From NCBI GenBank assembly GCA_040285825.1, contig JAUPSS010000007.1, positions 2,578,689 to 2,642,688 of the forward strand: a stretch of DNA of 64,000 bases, written 5' to 3'. This stretch comes from Eukaryota sp. TZLM1-RC (taxonomy: Eukaryota > Metamonada: BaSk clade). The first letter of the stretch is position 1. Each line of letters starts with the position of its first letter. A program made the translations under genes and the position numbers. This document shows, in pieces, positions 61,122 through 64,000 of the stretch. Under the pieces are notes generated by a model. The model saw nothing but the letters and a program-made list of their open reading frames with translations, made no database searches and had not been told where the DNA came from.

Positions 61122-63353
61122 TTATTCATTTTGATCTAAATATTCGCAAAAAATATCATCCAAATAGATTTCAGTTGGATACAAAATAAACCATGGAAAA
61201 CAAGATAATTCAACTAAATATTCATTCTTGAATAATTTAATAGATTTAATTAAACCATGATTAATGAACTTTGTTGGAGCTAATGTAGAACCCAACAGGC
61301 TGTGTTTTTCAGGTTTAATCAATTGAATAAATTTTAAACAAGGAAAGTTTTGTTCAGTTGCACCATTAAGTTCATTGTAAAGATCCCGAATTACTAACTC
61401 CTTTAATCTTGGAAATGATACTTGAATACTCACTGGGCTTAATATAGCTAATGAAATTAAGCACGGAGGTAAAGCTAACTTTCCTTCCAATATTTGATCT
61501 GAAATATCACAAGATAATACCACCAATTCTTTTAATGATGTAAGATAGCTTAAATCATTAACCCAAAAGTGACAATGATTGAGCGATATCTTCACTAGTG
61601 AAGTGGGTAACTGTTGGGCGACAAAGGGACAATTGAGTTCTAAAGTGTGAAGATTTGTCAAATATGCCACGTCTAATGAAAAAATTGGCTGAGGAATTGA
61701 TCTTTGACCAAGTGTTAAAACCTCAACATTTGGGAACAAAAATAATAATTGTGGGTTATAACGAACCTTAAAATAGTACAAATCAAGTTTTTGAATTCTA
61801 GTATTAATTACTTTGGGACCATTATAATCAGTAGATAATCGCAATTGTAATTCACAAATATTTTCATTTAAATCTAAATCTTGAGGATTTTTTAACAAAA
61901 GATTGCGTTGAATTGGATGATCACTAAACACTTCTTGAGCAAATTGAGCTACCCTTTTACTAATACCACATTTGGTGTAAAATCTTGCTTTAACATATGA
62001 ATGATTACCAAAAAGCAATTGCAAATAATTTAAATATTCCCAATAAACAAGCTTAATTGGACCACTAAACATTCTATCCACAGGTCGTTTAGGATGATGA
62101 AAACTGCCAAGTATTTCAGACCCAAATACTTTGACAGGTTGTGGTCGATCAATCAAATCACCTGTACCTAATTGACCTTTATCATTCCTTCCCCATGCCC
62201 AAACAGTGTTTTTGTTGTAGGCAAAAAGGAAGTCATCACCGACTGAAATACCTTCTATATTAATGAATGCTTCAATACATCTAGGCTCCCGCTGATTTTC
62301 ATAAAAGTCACTCATTTTGCACAACCAGCCCCAGACAAAAACCTTACCATTGAGATCTAAAGCAGTGTAAACAGAATCATATTCGTAATATTCGTATCCA
62401 CAAATACAAATCACATGAGACAATTTCTCTATTTTGGTTGGTTCCAAAGAAGTACTGGGACCACAAGCAAACTGCCAAACATCACCATTGATATCGATAA
62501 CAAAAAGACATCCACGATCAAACAAAAATGAACATTCGGATGACTTTTTAGGGGTTATATACTGGGCGACTGGTAACTTTGCAACAGATACAGAGTTATT
62601 AACAACCCTGTTCCTGTGGAAAAGAAAAAAATCACTATTTCCATCAATTGCAACAAAAGATTCATCAGAAACAGAAATGAAAATAACATTACTTATGCCT
62701 TCAATCAGTTCCAATGGTTGACATTCTGACCACTTAACAACTTGGCCTTCGTGCGTTAAAGCAAAGGAGAGCTTACGACCAGCATACAGCTCCTTAATAT
62801 TATACGGGGAGTTCAAAGTCAAAAACAGTGATGATTCATTCCACTTATTGGAAGAACTTTCTGCATTGATGTTGCTTTCATGATACCTCCCCCAATAATG
62901 CAACTGACCTCCAACAGAGACGGCAAAAGAGTTTTTATATCCAGCAGAAATGGAGACAATGTCATATAAAGGAAGTTTGATTGGTGACGTGACGTTTCTA
63001 GGTCCATCAAAAAGAACTTGACCTACATCATTACACCCCCAGCTATAAACCTCACCAGAATAGGTGAGGAGAAGTGTATGTCCATCACCAACAGAAACAC
63101 ACTTAACCCCTGACTCGCGATCGACAAAATTGGAAAAAGAATGGGCACACTGTGACGAATGATGATGGTTGGGAAAGACTGGAGCAAAGTCAGGAAATCT
63201 TATGTAAGAAACATTATCTACTGTTCCTGGGTATTTTGATTGATGTGTGTCCACAGAATCAGGTATGAGCTGGGGAAGAGGGTTAGTGGGACAACATAAA
63301 GAGATAGATTGATCCTGGAGAGAACAGATATACTGACTGTAGCCGAACTCCAT
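61122..63353 (-). CDS. RCC1-repeat plus leucine-rich-repeat protein
   Basis: A 743-aa protein from ATG 63353, with TCATT 12-16 nt upstream. Residues ~75-430 hold RCC1-type beta-propeller repeats: VSVGDGHTLLLTYSGEVYSWGCNDVGQ, IVSISAGYKNSFAVSVGGQLHYWG, and a last clear one, VWAWGRNDKGQLGTGD. Residues ~500-735 form irregular leucine-rich repeats (LTNLHTLELNC, LTSLKELVVLSC, FPRLKELVIRDL). There is no signal peptide or membrane segment. RCC1 propellers act as exchange factors or binding platforms, and LRRs bind proteins. The fused form has no name I recognise; it is probably an intracellular adaptor. Single exon, no damage. The middle propeller blades are weak (a Cys/Trp-poor stretch near residue 250). 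Confidence 0.8.
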   Translation of the reverse strand: MEFGYSQYICSLQDQSISLCCPTNPLPQLIPDSVDTHQSKYPGTVDNVSYIRFPDFAPVFPNHHHSSQCAHSFSNFVDRESGVKCVSVGDGHTLLLTYSGEVYSWGCNDVGQVLFDGPRNVTSPIKLPLYDIVSISAGYKNSFAVSVGGQLHYWGRYHESNINAESSSNKWNESSLFLTLNSPYNIKELYAGRKLSFALTHEGQVVKWSECQPLELIEGISNVIFISVSDESFVAIDGNSDFFLFHRNRVVNNSVSVAKLPVAQYITPKKSSECSFLFDRGCLFVIDINGDVWQFACGPSTSLEPTKIEKLSHVICICGYEYYEYDSVYTALDLNGKVFVWGWLCKMSDFYENQREPRCIEAFINIEGISVGDDFLFAYNKNTVWAWGRNDKGQLGTGDLIDRPQPVKVFGSEILGSFHHPKRPVDRMFSGPIKLVYWEYLNYLQLLFGNHSYVKARFYTKCGISKRVAQFAQEVFSDHPIQRNLLLKNPQDLDLNENICELQLRLSTDYNGPKVINTRIQKLDLYYFKVRYNPQLLFLFPNVEVLTLGQRSIPQPIFSLDVAYLTNLHTLELNCPFVAQQLPTSLVKISLNHCHFWVNDLSYLTSLKELVVLSCDISDQILEGKLALPPCLISLAILSPVSIQVSFPRLKELVIRDLYNELNGATEQNFPCLKFIQLIKPEKHSLLGSTLAPTKFINHGLIKSIKLFKNEYLVELSCFPWFILYPTEIYLDDIFCEYLDQNE

Positions 63354-63811
63354 AAAATGTGGGAAATGAGGAAAATCAGCACACTACAATGAGATTGACA
63401 AATGATTTGATTTGTTGTTGTGGTGGATAATGATTTTGAATCCTTTATTGAATTGCAAATTTAATAGAGACAATCTAAATATACATCACAAATATTATAT
63501 TTGAAGACACAAAGAAGGGATTTTTGCATGATGATATTCAATTGTATGATTAAAACAATGGAATAAACCAAGGAACAGAGGATTGATCGCGATCTTGCTG
63601 TGCAGCAGAAACTGATTGTGGAACAAATGAATTCAAAGTTAAATTATTGTTTTTACTGCGATGGAAAGAAATTGATCGCAAAGCTCAGGAAAGTCGTCAT
63701 TATTTACATCAATCTTGGCATTTCCTTCAACAAAATGGAAAGCATGATAGGGGTCAAGATTTTAAAATATGATTTACATTTTCTAAATTATTGAGTGAAT
63801 CTAAATATTGC
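63354..63811. other. Intergenic, nothing recognised
   Basis: Initiator-like TCATT of the RCC1-LRR gene at 63365-63369 (minus). Otherwise AT-rich; a 64-codon plus-strand frame here looks random. Confidence 0.45.
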
Positions 63812-63997
63812 TTAAATCCAATTCGATTTGAATAAGGTAATTTGTCCATTAACAATGGTATTCCGTGTTTTTTCAATATTATCAACAAGATCTCTTACTG
63901 CGAAAGCTTGGGTCATGAAGTAATTCTTGGCTTGGTCAAAACTCAAAATACCGCTTTCGCAAATATGACAAGTCGTTTGTAATAATTCATCTGTTGC
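63812..63997 (-). CDS. 3' end of a gene cut by the window edge
   Basis: Minus-strand frame with protein-like sequence (TCHICESGILSFDQAKNYF, AFAVRDLVDNIEKTRNTIV) ending at TAA 63814-63812. At 63998-64000 the same frame reads TAA, so if the gene is real, an intron acceptor must lie in the last dozen bases (for example after CAACAG or TAAG). No family recognised; only ~61 codons are visible. Confidence 0.4.
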   Translation of the reverse strand, partial: ATDELLQTTCHICESGILSFDQAKNYFMTQAFAVRDLVDNIEKTRNTIVNGQITLFKSNWI

Positions 63998-64000
63998 TTA

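Noticed and set aside
1-64000. CRISPR arrays, rRNA genes, bacterial-type operons
   Set aside because: No regularly spaced repeats, rRNA-like stretches or Shine-Dalgarno-linked gene runs. The gene content is eukaryotic.

Overview
The window reads as nuclear DNA of a flagellated, probably anaerobic or microaerophilic protist. It is AT-rich, uses all three standard stop codons, and carries eukaryote-only genes: POLR1C, ORC4-like, TAF8-like and MED8-like proteins, PI4-kinase III alpha, TRMT11 and a CCDC13-like ciliary protein. Metabolism is represented by GTP-type PEP carboxykinase and an acetylating aldehyde dehydrogenase of the ADHE type. Most genes are single-exon, but three host genes need introns of only 28-30 nt (GT...AG), and many starts follow a TCAYW initiator-like motif by 10-30 nt. 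Ultra-short introns plus such an initiator are known from parabasalids, so a metamonad is my best guess. It is an inference, not a demonstration.

Layout. 0-8.4 kb: the 3' part of an exonuclease-domain repeat, a LINE remnant, a secreted VWA protein, a Fanzor/TnpB-like nuclease gene, and 5'-truncated LINE copies around a MED8-like gene. 8.4-22.2 kb: mainly host genes (CCDC13-like, PAP2/FIT-like membrane protein, ALDH, an unknown membrane protein, PI4K, TRMT11). 22.7-31.5 kb: mobile DNA, namely a near-complete LINE with two frameshifts, then an exonuclease-domain element split by a small LTR retroelement with identical LTRs and a 4-bp target duplication. 32.7-36.4 kb: divergent PEPCK and Lnt-like genes. 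36.8-39.6 kb: a broken gag-like block. 40.3-46.1 kb: compact host genes, including a small spliced bPH2-like gene. 46-53 kb: a LINE graveyard in both orientations. 53.7-56.9 kb: the only intact copy of the exonuclease-domain element. 57.5-64 kb: a protein-kinase pseudogene, LINE debris, an RCC1-LRR protein and the 3' end of a gene cut by the window edge.

Most notable findings. (1) A dispersed ~3.1-kb element encodes a ~987-aa protein with an N-terminal RNase D/WRN-type DEDDy 3'-5' exonuclease. Three copies lie in the window; they share sharp ends, have no visible terminal repeats, and their first exon is just the ATG. (2) A Fanzor-like RuvC/zinc-ribbon gene. (3) A 1.36-kb TRIM-like LTR element. 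(4) LINEs combining an AT-hook, a CCHC knuckle, RT and a C-terminal PD-(D/E)XK-like domain.

Housekeeping ORFs (for example 5 kb of PI4K) are uninterrupted while LINE, gag and kinase ORFs are broken. I therefore read the frameshifts as real decay more than sequencing error. All family calls come from reading motifs by eye; no search was run.
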